64,000 nt of DNA from Escherichia whittamii (GCF_014836715.1 NZ_JACSQI010000005.1:186001-250000); one strand, 5' to 3'. Counted from the first letter of the stretch, positions 35,508-45,878 are shown. Notes: generated from the sequence alone by a model not told the origin. A program made the numbers and translations.

Positions 35508-36461
35508 TTACAATAGCTCTCTGGCGGCTGCCACAATATCATGTGCCGTTAAACCATATTCCCGTTGTAAAAAGTCCTGAGTTCCAACCTGGCCATAACG
35601 CTCTTTAACCCCCACCCGACGCATGGGCACAGGACAAGTTTCTACAAGTACTTCAGCAACTGCTGAACCTAATCCATTGTGAATACTATGGTTTTCACAT
35701 GTCACGATCCGCCCTGTTTTTTCGGCATAATTTTTAATTAACATCCGATCAATAGGTTTGAGAGTAAACATATCAATGACCGCTGCACTTACCCCAGCCT
35801 GCTCAAGTTGACGAGCAGCCTCAAGCGCTTCCGCCACCATAATGCCATTAGCAATCAAGGTGATATCCGTACCTTCACGTAATACCTGCCCTTTACCAAT
35901 CGTAAAGGTCGTACCTGGTGCGTAAATACTCGCTGCTTGCTTACGGATGGTACGAACCCAGTAAAACCCATCAAGCACCACAAGCTGGCGTAAAATATCA
36001 CTAAACATCACTGCATCGGTCATCTCCATCACCACCGAATGCGCCAGCCCGCGCACAATCCCCATATCTTCAAATGACATATGTGTTCCGCCATTGTGGC
36101 AAGCGGTAACACCCGCATCAGAAGCGATAACTTTGACGTTAGCACGCTGGTAATCAAGCGACATAAAGAGCTGATCAAAACAGCGACGGCTGGCAAATGC
36201 GGTAAAGGTATGCACGAATGGCTTGCGCCCGGTTAAGGCCAGCCCTGCTGCTGTGCCGATAACATTGGCTTCCATAATGCCGCAATTGATGACGTGCTGT
36301 GGATAATCCCGCGCCACGCTGTCCATTGCCATAGAACTCATTAAATCAGCCTCAAGGGCAATGACAGAATTACCGTTTTCACTCTGTTGCGCGATAAAAC
36401 CTGCATAAACTTTGCGCATTTCGATACTGTCTTTTTGTCCTGCCGGTGCGAGCTTAATCAT
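35508..36461 (-). CDS. Transketolase, C-terminal subunit (split enzyme)
   Basis: A 317-residue protein equal to the pyrimidine-binding (PP) and C-terminal domains of transketolase. It has the catalytic Glu64 in CGIMEANVIGTAAGLAL, the conserved HTFTAFASRRCFDQ loop, and the C-terminal domain from about residue 190 (DITLIANGIMVAEALEAA; TCENHSIHNGLGSAVAEVL). It should pair with the adjacent gene product to form one active site. Its start overlaps the end of the N-terminal subunit gene by 8 nt, with GGAGG eight bases upstream, so the two halves are translationally coupled. It is the last gene of a five-gene operon with an ascorbate-type PTS. I do not recall this locus in K-12. Confidence 0.88.
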   Translation of the reverse strand: MIKLAPAGQKDSIEMRKVYAGFIAQQSENGNSVIALEADLMSSMAMDSVARDYPQHVINCGIMEANVIGTAAGLALTGRKPFVHTFTAFASRRCFDQLFMSLDYQRANVKVIASDAGVTACHNGGTHMSFEDMGIVRGLAHSVVMEMTDAVMFSDILRQLVVLDGFYWVRTIRKQAASIYAPGTTFTIGKGQVLREGTDITLIANGIMVAEALEAARQLEQAGVSAAVIDMFTLKPIDRMLIKNYAEKTGRIVTCENHSIHNGLGSAVAEVLVETCPVPMRRVGVKERYGQVGTQDFLQREYGLTAHDIVAAARELL

Positions 36462-37284
36462 GCATGGCCTCCAGTTGGCGAATTGTTTCGTTTAGCGTCT
36501 CCTTCATTTCTTCCGTGAGGCGTAAGTGATGGGAATTACTGAGTTGCTCGAGACACGGTACCCCCTGCCCTTTAATGCTATCGAGAATGACCACTCTCGG
36601 TCTGGCCTCTGCTGGCAGGACAGGTTTAACTACATTCAACAAGCCCTCAATATCATCTCCCTTCACTGTCACGACATCAAAACCGAAAGCGCGGAATTTA
36701 CCTTCTAAATCAAACGGATTAATAATTTCATCCAGTTCGCCATCAAGCTGCTGTTTGTTCCAGTCAACAAAAACAGTGAGATTATTCAAACGATGATGTG
36801 CGATAAACTGGAAGGCTTCCCAACATTGGCCTTCATTAAGTTCACCGTCACCGACAATACAAAAAACCCGATTCTTGCGCCCCGCCAGTTTATGCGACAG
36901 CGCCATCCCTCCGGCAATGGATATCCCCTGCCCCAGCGATCCTGTGGTGGCATCAACACCACGCGTCTTTAGCCGATCCGGATGACTTGGTAAGCGAGTT
37001 CCGTTCTGATTTAAGGTGCTTAATTCTTCCAGTGGAAAATAACCTTTCAGTGCCAGAGTACTGTAGAGCGCAGGTCCGGCATGCCCTTTTGACAAGACAA
37101 AATAGTCACGCTCAGGCCAGTCGGGATCAGCAGGATCAATTTTCATTACCGCGCCATAAAGAACTGCCAGCGTCTCCACAACCGACATGCTGCCACCATA
37201 ATGACCGAAGCCAAGATGGGTTAATGATTTCAGCGTCTGGATACGAATATCCCGTGCAAATTGCGTCACTTCTTTAACATTCAT
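36454..37284 (-). CDS. Transketolase, N-terminal subunit (split enzyme)
   Basis: A 276-residue protein equal to the PP-thiamine-diphosphate-binding domain of transketolase. It shows His67 in VLSKGHAGPALYS, SLGQG at 116-120, and the THDP/Mg motif GDGELNEG from Gly145 with the closing Asn176 in FVDWNKQQ. HPD at 101-103 matches the substrate-side loop. It is a half-size protein of the kind that works with a separate C-terminal subunit, here encoded immediately downstream (8-nt overlap). The start overlaps the EIIC stop in ATGA. No full-length transketolase linker is present, so the split is real and not a frameshift: both genes have their own ribosome sites. Confidence 0.88.
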   Translation of the reverse strand: MNVKEVTQFARDIRIQTLKSLTHLGFGHYGGSMSVVETLAVLYGAVMKIDPADPDWPERDYFVLSKGHAGPALYSTLALKGYFPLEELSTLNQNGTRLPSHPDRLKTRGVDATTGSLGQGISIAGGMALSHKLAGRKNRVFCIVGDGELNEGQCWEAFQFIAHHRLNNLTVFVDWNKQQLDGELDEIINPFDLEGKFRAFGFDVVTVKGDDIEGLLNVVKPVLPAEARPRVVILDSIKGQGVPCLEQLSNSHHLRLTEEMKETLNETIRQLEAMHD

Positions 37285-38669
37285 GATTTGGCTCCGCTCC
37301 TCTCCTGCGCTTTGGCAGCGAGTTTGTTATTGGCGAAAATGTTCCAGGCAACCAGCAGCACAAATAGCGCTACTACAAGTCCGGTGATGGCAAAAGGTGA
37401 GAGATAACGTGCCAGGTTTCCGAGAATGATGCCGACAACACCAAAATCTGCATCGGAAAAGGTCGTATTCGCAAAGCCTATCGCCCCCAGAACTGGCAAT
37501 AACAGCACTGGCAGGAAGGTAATCAATAAGCCATTCGCAAAAGCACCTATCATCGCGCCGCGGCGTCCACCTGTAGCGTTACCAAATACCCCCGCAGTCG
37601 CCCCGGTGAAGAAGTGAGGAACGACACCAGGAAGGATCAGCACCAGCTTCATCTGCCCCAACAAAAATAGCCCCACCAAACCGCCAAGAAAGCTAAACAA
37701 GAAGCCAACTAGCACTGCGTTTGGCGCATACGGATACACAACCGGGCAATCGAGGGCTGGACGGGCATTCGGCACCAGCTTTTCTGAGAACCCGGTAAAT
37801 GCCGGAACTATTTCAGCAAGGATTAAACGCACACCTTGCAGAATGATAAATACGCCAGCAGCGAAGGTGATGGCCATAATGATGGCGTAGACAAGGTAGT
37901 TTTGACCGCCACTGAACTGGCTTTCAACGTACTCACGACCCGCACTGATCGCCATGATCAGATAAATCACCATCATCGTCAGGGAAATAGAGATGGAACT
38001 GTCGCGCAGGAAGCTCAGATTTTTGGGCAAATTCATCTCTTCGGTGGAACGGGAACCTTTACCGCACACGCTGCCAATCCAGCCAGAGAGTACATATCCC
38101 AGGGTGCCAAAGTGACCAAATGCGATGTCATCATTCCCGGTAATACGCCTCATATAGCGTTGTGCTAGTGCCGGGAAAAATGCCATCACCAGTCCCAGAA
38201 TAAGAGAACCGGTAAATACCAGTGATATACCGTCAAAACCAGCCACTGTCAGAATCACACCAATCATGCAGGCCATGTAAAATGTGTGGTGCCCGGTCAG
38301 GAAGATATATTTCAGGCGGGTAAAGCGGGCAACAATAATATTCGCCACCATACCAAATGCCATAATAAGCGCCGTCGATGCGCCATATTTTTCTAACGCA
38401 ATAGAAACAATAGCCTCATTATTAGGAATGATACCCTGAATATTAAAGGCATGTTCAAACATACTCCCCAGCGGATTTAAAGAACCAACTAAAACAGTGG
38501 CACCACCGCCCAGTACAATAAAGCCGAGGATGGTTTTAATTGTGCCTTTAACAACATCTGAAAAGTTTTTTTTCTGCGCAACCAGACCGATTAAGGCAAT
38601 CAAACCGACCAGTACCGAGGGTACTTTGAGTATATCAACAACAAAATTCAGCGTTTCAAGGATAAACAT
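37281..38669 (-). CDS. PTS EIIC, ascorbate (UlaA/SgaT) family
   Basis: A 462-residue inner-membrane PTS permease of the AG (ascorbate) superfamily, to be paired with the EIIB and EIIA encoded upstream. About 11-12 helices are visible. Blocks I recognise from UlaA are KGTIKTILGFIVL, LTGHHTFYMA, QGVRLILAEIVPAF, ALDCPVVYPYAPNAVLVGF and LPGVVPHFFTGATAGVFGN. UlaA itself is similar in length, but the sequence is distant enough that the substrate may differ from ascorbate. ATG 38669 is preferred (GAGG spaced six bases); an in-frame GTG two codons earlier is inside that ribosome site. The stop overlaps the transketolase start. Confidence 0.88.
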   Translation of the reverse strand: MFILETLNFVVDILKVPSVLVGLIALIGLVAQKKNFSDVVKGTIKTILGFIVLGGGATVLVGSLNPLGSMFEHAFNIQGIIPNNEAIVSIALEKYGASTALIMAFGMVANIIVARFTRLKYIFLTGHHTFYMACMIGVILTVAGFDGISLVFTGSLILGLVMAFFPALAQRYMRRITGNDDIAFGHFGTLGYVLSGWIGSVCGKGSRSTEEMNLPKNLSFLRDSSISISLTMMVIYLIMAISAGREYVESQFSGGQNYLVYAIIMAITFAAGVFIILQGVRLILAEIVPAFTGFSEKLVPNARPALDCPVVYPYAPNAVLVGFLFSFLGGLVGLFLLGQMKLVLILPGVVPHFFTGATAGVFGNATGGRRGAMIGAFANGLLITFLPVLLLPVLGAIGFANTTFSDADFGVVGIILGNLARYLSPFAITGLVVALFVLLVAWNIFANNKLAAKAQERSGAKS

Positions 38670-38691
38670 ATCCACCTCGCTTCAATTAAGG

Positions 38692-38964
38692 TTATTGTTT
38701 TGCGAACCAGTTACGCAGTTGCGTTTCGAGTTCATTAATATCAATGATGTTGTTGATAACCACCAACTGACTTTCCGGTACGCTGGCACTGGCGGCAATA
38801 TCTTTAGCCATCACAAATAAATCAGCAGCCCCAGGCGTTGCTGATGAGAGATCGGAATGTTCCACTTCCGCTTCTATCTCCATTTTTTTCAGAACTTTTT
38901 TAATATTCATTTCGACCATAAAACTACTACCAAGCCCGGAGCCACAAATAGCCATAATTTTCAT
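38692..38964 (-). CDS. PTS EIIB, ascorbate/lactose-type fold
   Basis: A 90-residue cytoplasmic phosphocarrier. The phosphorylated Cys is Cys7 in MKIMAICGSGLGSSFMVEM, with the small-residue phosphate loop that follows it in UlaB/GatB-type proteins. It passes phosphate from EIIA to the incoming sugar on EIIC. ATG 38964 was chosen because GGTGA stands six bases upstream and the Cys then falls where the family has it. An ATG four codons earlier (38976) has no good ribosome site. It lies 22 bp upstream of EIIC. Confidence 0.87.
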   Translation of the reverse strand: MKIMAICGSGLGSSFMVEMNIKKVLKKMEIEAEVEHSDLSSATPGAADLFVMAKDIAASASVPESQLVVINNIIDINELETQLRNWFAKQ

Positions 38965-39043
38965 TATATTCACCATGTTAAGTTGTAGAAGTTCTCATCA
39001 CGCAACGGCGTAATGTTGTGATAAAACTGAATTTGGAATGTAA

Positions 39044-39487
39044 TTAGAATCGTGAAATTATCGTTTTTATTTCCTCCAGGTTGCGAGCCTGATGCAATTC
39101 CTGTAAATCCTTCTCACTGGAGAACAACTCAGCCAGTGCAGATATCATTTCGATATGACTGTGTTTGTCTGGTGCGGCAAGTAAAATGATGATATCTACA
39201 GGATCAAATTCCTCTGCATTAAAACTGACACCTTCTTCAAGTTTTAATAATGATAACCCTAATCCTTTTGCTCCTTCTTCTGGTCTGGCATGCGGCATGG
39301 CCAGCCCAGGCGCCAGGACATAATAAGGCCCCAGTTTTTCATGTTGTGTTTTTATCGCACTGAGATAATCCGTGGTAATTATCTCCGCCTCCAGTAACGG
39401 TCTGGCACAAATATCTAATGCCTGCTGCCAGGTTGCGACATTCTTTCGTAATGCGATTGTTGAATCAGAAAGCCAGGTATTAAGCAC
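39044..39487 (-). CDS. PTS EIIA, mannitol/fructose/ascorbate family
   Basis: A 147-residue EIIA domain protein. The phosphorylated His is His66 in APGLAMPHARPEEGA, the usual PHA/GIAIPH-type loop of the PTS EIIA-2 family. HSHIEMISALAELF further on supports this. It takes phosphate from general HPr, which is not encoded here. The start codon is GTG 39487, with a strong AGGAGG five bases before it. It is the first gene of the operon, read from the regulatory region shared with the LacI-type regulator. About 80 bp separate it from EIIB. Confidence 0.87.
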   Translation of the reverse strand: MLNTWLSDSTIALRKNVATWQQALDICARPLLEAEIITTDYLSAIKTQHEKLGPYYVLAPGLAMPHARPEEGAKGLGLSLLKLEEGVSFNAEEFDPVDIIILLAAPDKHSHIEMISALAELFSSEKDLQELHQARNLEEIKTIISRF

Positions 39488-39546
39488 TTGTCCTCCTCAT
39501 TTTCCGTGTCAATGAGCAGACTTTAAGCAAGCAACGGCGGTATATC

Positions 39547-39562
39547 TGAGATCAATCTCACA
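39547..39562. promoter_or_regulatory. Candidate CRP site
   Basis: TGAGATCAATCTCACA fits the CRP pattern TGTGA-N6-TCACA with a single mismatch in the first half. It lies next to the first regulator palindrome and 60 bp upstream of the EIIA start, where catabolite control of a sugar operon would be expected. Predicted by eye only. Confidence 0.45.
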
Positions 39563-39564
39563 AA

Positions 39565-39576
39565 GATAGCGCTATC
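39565..39576. promoter_or_regulatory. Operator 1 for the LacI-type regulator (predicted)
   Basis: A perfect palindrome, GATAGCGCTATC, with central CpG as in LacI-family operators. An identical copy lies 34 bp away. Probably bound by the product of the adjacent regulator gene. Confidence 0.7.
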
Positions 39577-39598
39577 AGTATGTATCATTCATATTTGT

Positions 39599-39610
39599 GA
39601 TAGCGCTATC
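39599..39610. promoter_or_regulatory. Operator 2 for the LacI-type regulator (predicted)
   Basis: The second copy of GATAGCGCTATC, here extended to 14 bp (TGATAGCGCTATCA, 39598-39611). The 34-bp centre-to-centre spacing is close to three helical turns, which places both on nearly the same DNA face. Confidence 0.7.
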
Positions 39611-39738
39611 AAAACGGATTTCACTGATGAAATCCAAACTTCTATCAGAAATTAAGAGGTATACTCTGCTACCAACAGGAAGCCGTTGATGTTAAGTAAA
39701 AAAAGATCTCCATATGTAGTCGCTGAGCAGGATTTTGT

Positions 39739-40758
39739 ATGGCAATAACCCGAAAACGTCGTAGTACAGGTAAAGTCACTATCGCCGATGTCGCGCAACT
39801 CGCGGGAGTTGGCACAATGACAGTATCCAGAGCGTTACGCACTCCCGAACAAGTTTCCGATAAACTGCGGGAGAAGATTGAAGCCGCAGTTAATGAATTA
39901 GGGTACATGCCCAACCTCACTGCAAGTGCGCTGGCATCGGCATCGTCACACACGATTGCAATGGTCGTACCAAACCTGGCTGAAGCGGGATGCACGGAAA
40001 TGTTTGCCGGACTGCAACATGTGCTACAACCAGCGGGATATCAGATAATCCTGGCCGAGTCACGCCATCGTCTGGAACAAGAAGAAAAACTGCTGGAAAC
40101 CCTGCTGGCTTCGAATATCGCCGCAGCAATTTTGCTCAGTGTTGAGCATAATAATACCGTGCGTAACTGGCTCAAAAATGCCTCGATTCCCGTTATGGAA
40201 ATCGGTGCCATTCGTACCGATCCGATTGATATGAACATTGGTATTGATAATGTCGCAGCAATGTTCGAACTGACGGATATGCTGGTACAACGTGGTTATC
40301 AGAATATCGGTTTGCTATGCGCCAACCAGGAACAGTGGATCTTTCAGCAGCATTTACAGGGATGGTATAAAGCCATGTTACGCCATCATATGTCTCCCAA
40401 CCGTGTTATTAATGCTGCTCTGCCACCGGTCTTTTCCACCGGAGCATCACAATTGCCGGAATTTTTACTCGCATGGCCGGAACTGGATGTCCTGGTATGT
40501 GTGTCAGATGAGTTGGCTTGCGGTGTCCTGTACGAATGTCAACGAAGACGCATCAAAGTACCAGACGATCTCGCCGTAGTGGGATTTGGTGACAGTGACG
40601 TTAGCAAAGTTTGCCAACCGCCATTAACAACAATGGCCGTTCCTCACAGGAAAATTGGTCTGGAAGCAGGAAAGGCTTTGCTGGAACGAATTAAAGAAGG
40701 TAACTGGAGCGATCAGATACTCATCGCTCCCAGTTTATGTTTACGTGAAAGCTGCTGA
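39739..40758 (+). CDS. LacI/GntR-subfamily repressor of the PTS-transketolase operon
   Basis: A 339-residue LacI-family regulator. The N-terminal helix-turn-helix and hinge are clear (KVTIADVAQLAGVGTMTVSR at about 12-31, then NLTASALAS). A periplasmic-binding-like sensor domain follows (HTIAMVVPNLAE; VCVSDELACGVLYECQRR; GFGDSDVSKVCQPPLTTM). The sequence is most like the GntR/IdnR branch by eye. It is divergent from the PTS operon across 251 bp that contain two identical palindromes, so it most likely represses that operon and perhaps itself until a sugar or sugar phosphate binds. AGGA precedes ATG 39739. The effector is unknown. Confidence 0.88.
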   Translation: MAITRKRRSTGKVTIADVAQLAGVGTMTVSRALRTPEQVSDKLREKIEAAVNELGYMPNLTASALASASSHTIAMVVPNLAEAGCTEMFAGLQHVLQPAGYQIILAESRHRLEQEEKLLETLLASNIAAAILLSVEHNNTVRNWLKNASIPVMEIGAIRTDPIDMNIGIDNVAAMFELTDMLVQRGYQNIGLLCANQEQWIFQQHLQGWYKAMLRHHMSPNRVINAALPPVFSTGASQLPEFLLAWPELDVLVCVSDELACGVLYECQRRRIKVPDDLAVVGFGDSDVSKVCQPPLTTMAVPHRKIGLEAGKALLERIKEGNWSDQILIAPSLCLRESC

Positions 40759-40764
40759 AACTTA

Positions 40765-41313
40765 TTAAGCCTCTTCTGGATCTTCTTTAGTTTCTACTTC
40801 ATTCCTGGCATTGCGCTTCATCCACAGTGCAAGAGCTTTCAGCGAGTCTGGTGTGAACTCATCGCAACGAGCGGTGATTTCTTCAGGCGTCAGCCAGCAA
40901 ACCTCACTGACTTCATCTTCCTGAAGGGCGAAGGGACCGTGAGAAACACAGCTGAACAACGCGCCCCAGACACGGCAATTTTTGTCTTCGAAATAGAACT
41001 GCCCGTGCTCGGCAAAGGGGACACCGGCAATGCCCAACTCTTCTTCCGCTTCGCGACGTGCGGATTCCAGCAGTTGCTCATCGGCCTGGACCACACCACC
41101 CGCGGTCGCATCTAACATGCCGGGTAAAAAGTCTTTTGTCTCGGTACGACGCTGGACCAGAATTTTGCCCATACCATCATGCACGACGATGTAAGTTGCA
41201 CGATGACGCAGACACTGTGCCCGCATTTGTTCCCGGCTGGCTTGTGCAATGACTTCGTTATCTTCATTGACAATATCCACCCATTCAGTACTTGCCAAAC
41301 GACGCTGTTCCAT
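40765..41313 (-). CDS. yfcD: YfcD, Nudix hydrolase
   Basis: A 182-residue Nudix-family protein, similar in layout to isopentenyl diphosphate isomerase-type Nudix proteins; the substrate is unknown. The Nudix box is visible as [20 protein letters not shown] followed by ELG (about residues 71-93). The start at ATG 41313 ([11 protein letters not shown]) matches K-12. The frame extends 33 codons upstream into yfcE without support. The last dozen residues (ETKEDPEEA) differ from K-12. It ends just after the regulator gene on the opposite strand. Confidence 0.92.
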   Translation of the reverse strand: MEQRRLASTEWVDIVNEDNEVIAQASREQMRAQCLRHRATYIVVHDGMGKILVQRRTETKDFLPGMLDATAGGVVQADEQLLESARREAEEELGIAGVPFAEHGQFYFEDKNCRVWGALFSCVSHGPFALQEDEVSEVCWLTPEEITARCDEFTPDSLKALALWMKRNARNEVETKEDPEEA

Positions 41314-41371
41314 TATCAGGAAACCTTCTTTTTCTGGCGCTCTTACGGCGCATTTTGAGTTGTTGGGTAAA

Positions 41372-41926
41372 TTACGGATTAATCGCGACCTGCGCAATGA
41401 TACTTTGATCATTGAGTGCGATTACGCTTAGTACGTCATCTTCGAGCATGCCGTAGCTCGCCAGATTGCCGCCTTTCGGAATGCTAACCGAACCGGGGTT
41501 GAAGTGGAAAATCTCCCCCCGCTGCTCCGCCACCGGCAGATGGGTATGACCATACACCAGCACGTCATTCTGGTTTAACGCCGGCAGATTATCCGGACCA
41601 AACAGATGACCATGTGTCAGAAACAGGCGCTGTTTTTCCAGCAACACCTGTTGCCATGGCGCGGTCATTGGGAAATGCAGCAGCATTTGGTCCACTTCAC
41701 TGTCGCAGTTACCACGTACTGCGATAACTTTATGCGCCACTTCGTTCAACCGTTCTGCCACCTTTGCCGGCGCATAGCCCTCCGGTAAAGCATTGCGTGG
41801 GCCGTGATTCAGCACGTCGCCAAGAATCACCAGCCATTGAGCGCCGCTTTGGGCAAACAACTCCAGTACACGTTCCGTCGCCGGTAACGACCCATGAATG
41901 TCCGATGCAAACATCAGTTTCATCAC
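41372..41926 (-). CDS. yfcE: YfcE, metallophosphodiesterase
   Basis: A 184-residue calcineurin-like phosphoesterase, shown in E. coli to be an Mn-dependent phosphodiesterase on artificial substrates. All metal motifs are present: SDIHGS near the N-terminus, [21 protein letters not shown] and GHTHLPV. Length equals K-12. It precedes yfcD by 58 bp on the same strand. Confidence 0.93.
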   Translation of the reverse strand: MMKLMFASDIHGSLPATERVLELFAQSGAQWLVILGDVLNHGPRNALPEGYAPAKVAERLNEVAHKVIAVRGNCDSEVDQMLLHFPMTAPWQQVLLEKQRLFLTHGHLFGPDNLPALNQNDVLVYGHTHLPVAEQRGEIFHFNPGSVSIPKGGNLASYGMLEDDVLSVIALNDQSIIAQVAINP

Positions 41927-41950
41927 TCACTCCTCGTCGAAAAAACGTTA

Positions 41951-43405
<1,455 letters not shown>

Positions 43406-43461
43406 CTGAGAAAGGTTCTCGTGTATTATTCCAGTCTAAGTAAAACAACAGGGAACCTGCA

Positions 43462-43824
43462 ATGTCACAACCTGCCGCTATTATTCGTATAAAGAACCTT
43501 CGTTTACGTACATTTATCGGAATTAAGGACGAAGAGATTAACAACCGTCAGGACATCGTTATCAATGTCACGATCCACTACCCCGCCGATAAAGCGCGTA
43601 CCAGTGAAGATATTAATGACGCGCTGAACTATCGCACCATCACCAAAAACATCATTCAACACGTAGAGAATAACCGTTTCTCTTTGCTGGAAAAATTAAC
43701 TCAGGATGTGCTCGATATCGCACGTGAACATCACTGGGTAACCTATGCTGAAGTGGAGATCGATAAACTGCACGCGCTGCGCTATGCCGATTCGGTATCA
43801 ATGACCTTGAGCTGGCAGCGTTAA
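43462..43824 (+). CDS. folX: FolX, dihydroneopterin triphosphate 2'-epimerase
   Basis: A 120-residue paralogue of FolB that epimerises dihydroneopterin triphosphate to dihydromonapterin triphosphate, the pterin route used by E. coli for phenylalanine hydroxylase-type cofactors. The family start [20 protein letters not shown] and the catalytic-region [19 protein letters not shown] are present. It is followed by yfcH after 20 bp, so they are probably cotranscribed. Confidence 0.94.
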   Translation: MSQPAAIIRIKNLRLRTFIGIKDEEINNRQDIVINVTIHYPADKARTSEDINDALNYRTITKNIIQHVENNRFSLLEKLTQDVLDIAREHHWVTYAEVEIDKLHALRYADSVSMTLSWQR

Positions 43825-43844
43825 CCGCCATATCGGGAGGCTGC

Positions 43845-44738
43845 ATGAATATAGTGATCACCGGAGGGACAGGATTAATTGGTCGCCATTTAATCCCGCG
43901 TTTGCTGGAGTTGGGCCATCAGGTCACCGTAGTGACGCGTACCCCGCAGAAAGCCAGTTCAATCCTCGGCCCCCAAGTGACACTATGGCAAGGGCTTGCC
44001 AATCAAAGCAACCTTAACGGCGTTGACACGGTAATCAACCTGGCTGGCGAACCGATTGCCGACAAACGCTGGACTCGCGAGCAAAAAGACCGACTGTGCC
44101 AAAGTCGCTGGAATATTACGCAAAAACTGGTGGATTTAATTAACGCCAGCGACACGCCGCCGTCGGTCCTTATTTCAGGTTCAGCGACGGGATATTACGG
44201 TGATTTAGGTGAAGTGGTGGTTACCGAAGAAGAGCCTCCACATAACGAATTTACCCATAAACTCTGCGCTCGTTGGGAAGAAATTGCCTGTCGGGCGCAA
44301 AGTGACAGAACACGAGTGTGCCTGCTGCGTACCGGTGTGGTACTGGCACCAGATGGCGGTATTCTCGGCAAAATGCTGCCGCCGTTTCGTCTTGGCCTGG
44401 GTGGCCCGATTGGTTCTGGTCGGCAGTATCTGGCCTGGATTCATATCGATGATATGGTCAACGGGATTCTCTGGCTGCTGGATAACGATCTGCGCGGGCC
44501 ATTTAATATGGTTGCCCCCTACCCAGTACGCAATGAACAATTTTCCCATGCGCTCGGCCATGCACTGCATCGCCCGGCGATTATGCGCGTCCCCGCGACC
44601 GCCATTCGGCTGTTAATGGGCGAATCTTCAGTTCTGGTATTAGGCGGACAACGTGCGTTACCAAAACGGCTTGAAGAAGCGGGTTTTGCGTTTCGCTGGT
44701 ACGATTTAGACGAGGCGCTGGCAGATGTTGTTCGCTGA
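43845..44738 (+). CDS. yfcH: YfcH, SDR-type NAD(P)-dependent epimerase family protein
   Basis: A 297-residue short-chain dehydrogenase/reductase-fold protein of the SulA/YfcH (DUF1731 C-terminal) family; the substrate is unknown. The nucleotide-binding [19 protein letters not shown] is at the N-terminus. SGSATGYYG contains the Tyr region, and the C-terminal segment [18 protein letters not shown] through [16 protein letters not shown] is the DUF1731 part. It lies 20 bp after folX with GGGAGG upstream, and converges on rpnB. Confidence 0.92.
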   Translation: MNIVITGGTGLIGRHLIPRLLELGHQVTVVTRTPQKASSILGPQVTLWQGLANQSNLNGVDTVINLAGEPIADKRWTREQKDRLCQSRWNITQKLVDLINASDTPPSVLISGSATGYYGDLGEVVVTEEEPPHNEFTHKLCARWEEIACRAQSDRTRVCLLRTGVVLAPDGGILGKMLPPFRLGLGGPIGSGRQYLAWIHIDDMVNGILWLLDNDLRGPFNMVAPYPVRNEQFSHALGHALHRPAIMRVPATAIRLLMGESSVLVLGGQRALPKRLEEAGFAFRWYDLDEALADVVR

Positions 44739-44785
44739 TGCGTTTAACCGCAAACATCCACCAGATAGCCTCCGGTTTTACAGGA

Positions 44786-44959
44786 TTAGTGGCTTTTCGC
44801 GATAAGATCGTCTGGCGAAAGTCGGGTCACCATCAGAACTAACTCTCTGTCTACCCCCCTCTCCAGCATCTCCTGAGCAATTCGCAGAGCTTCTTCGCGT
44901 TTTCCCAGAATTAATCCATCATTCCGCCCTTCTTCACGTAATCTGTCAGCAATGGTCAT
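44786..44959 (-). CDS. Possible internal short product of rpnB (RpnS-like)
   Basis: Inside rpnB, in the same frame, Met244 is preceded by a perfect AAGGAG (44966-44971, read on the minus strand) six bases before the ATG at 44959. Initiation here would give a 57-residue protein equal to the C-terminal tail ([15 protein letters not shown]...). In the Rpn family, short C-terminal proteins made from internal starts have been reported to hold back the full-length nuclease. Seen: the start signal. Inferred: its use and role. Confidence 0.55.
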   Translation of the reverse strand: MTIADRLREEGRNDGLILGKREEALRIAQEMLERGVDRELVLMVTRLSPDDLIAKSH

Positions 44960-45688
44960 CAGTTTCTCCTTTTCTTGTGGTGCACGTTCCGCTATCTCAC
45001 CAATAAAATCACGAAAACGCTGGGCATCCCCCGTTTGTAATACGTAATTAAACAGGGCTTTTAGCTGTCTGTCATTAGTGTTCCCTGTAACTAATAGGGA
45101 AACAATTTGCTCTACTAATCCCAACAGATCGCGCTGGCGAATATGTTTCTGAATTAACTCCAGCAATGCCATTTTACGGTGTTGCATAATCTCGTCATCC
45201 GGCACTACGGTAATATCCACCAGCGGAAAAGCCGATGAATAAATTTTGCGGGCTATAGCAGGTTCCGCAAATTCATCTAACCAGCAGAGAGAATAAGGAT
45301 AAGGACTCCTGCAACCGTGATAAAACAGCATTGGGATCACTAAAGGCAGTTCTTTATAGCCTGCATCAAGATGGTTTTGCATCGCCGCGATGGAATAGCG
45401 CATCATGCGAAAAGCCATTAGTTCTTCCGCCTTACTTTGGTGTTCAATGACGACATAAATATACCCCATCCCATCCTCAGTTTTCACTGACCACAAGATG
45501 TCGGAATAATATTGTCGCAGGTTTTCATCAATAAAACTGTTGGGTTCCAGTTTTAGCGTCGTTAAATCACACAGTTTACGTAGCGGCGCGGGAAGGTGAA
45601 TATCAATAAAATCCCGCGCGGTGTCCGGATGACGTAAAAAGGATTTAAATACCGCATCATGCGGTGTGGAAGTTGTCGATATGGTCAT
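44786..45688 (-). CDS. rpnB: RpnB (YfcI), recombination-promoting nuclease, PD-(D/E)XK family
   Basis: A 300-residue Rpn-family protein (YhgA-like, formerly called transposase_31). In E. coli, Rpn proteins are DNA endonucleases that raise RecA-independent recombination. The nuclease residues are visible as Asp63 ([11 protein letters not shown]), Glu82 and Gln84 ([14 protein letters not shown]). A helical C-terminal domain follows. The gene contains a strong internal ribosome site for a separate short product (see the 44786-44959 entry). It is a lone gene, convergent with yfcH, about 200 bp from hisP. K-12 RpnB is about 296 residues, so this one is intact. Confidence 0.9.
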   Translation of the reverse strand: MTISTTSTPHDAVFKSFLRHPDTARDFIDIHLPAPLRKLCDLTTLKLEPNSFIDENLRQYYSDILWSVKTEDGMGYIYVVIEHQSKAEELMAFRMMRYSIAAMQNHLDAGYKELPLVIPMLFYHGCRSPYPYSLCWLDEFAEPAIARKIYSSAFPLVDITVVPDDEIMQHRKMALLELIQKHIRQRDLLGLVEQIVSLLVTGNTNDRQLKALFNYVLQTGDAQRFRDFIGEIAERAPQEKEKLMTIADRLREEGRNDGLILGKREEALRIAQEMLERGVDRELVLMVTRLSPDDLIAKSH

Positions 45689-45854
45689 GGCGTTCCGTCA
45701 CCCCTCAAATTTAAGATGACGAGACAATAACCACCCTTTATAAGCAATGCAGCAGGCAGTTTTTATATCTGGACAGCGACTTCAGAACTATTTTAAGTGG
45801 ACTGCAATATATACATCTCAATGGAAGCTAACTCGCAAATTAGCCTTGAAAATA

Positions 45855-45878
45855 CTCCGGCAGCATTAGCCACCGGAG
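45855..45878 (-). terminator. Putative terminator after hisP
   Basis: CTCCGG (45855-45860) and CCGGAG (45873-45878) can pair. On the minus strand the stem is followed by TATTTTC, 7 bp past the hisP stop. The stem is short, so moderate confidence as the end of the argT-his transport transcripts. Confidence 0.5.

Noticed and set aside
35508-37284. A frameshifted single transketolase gene
   Set aside because: Both halves have their own start codons and ribosome sites, overlap by 8 nt and match the two-subunit transketolase arrangement known in other bacteria.
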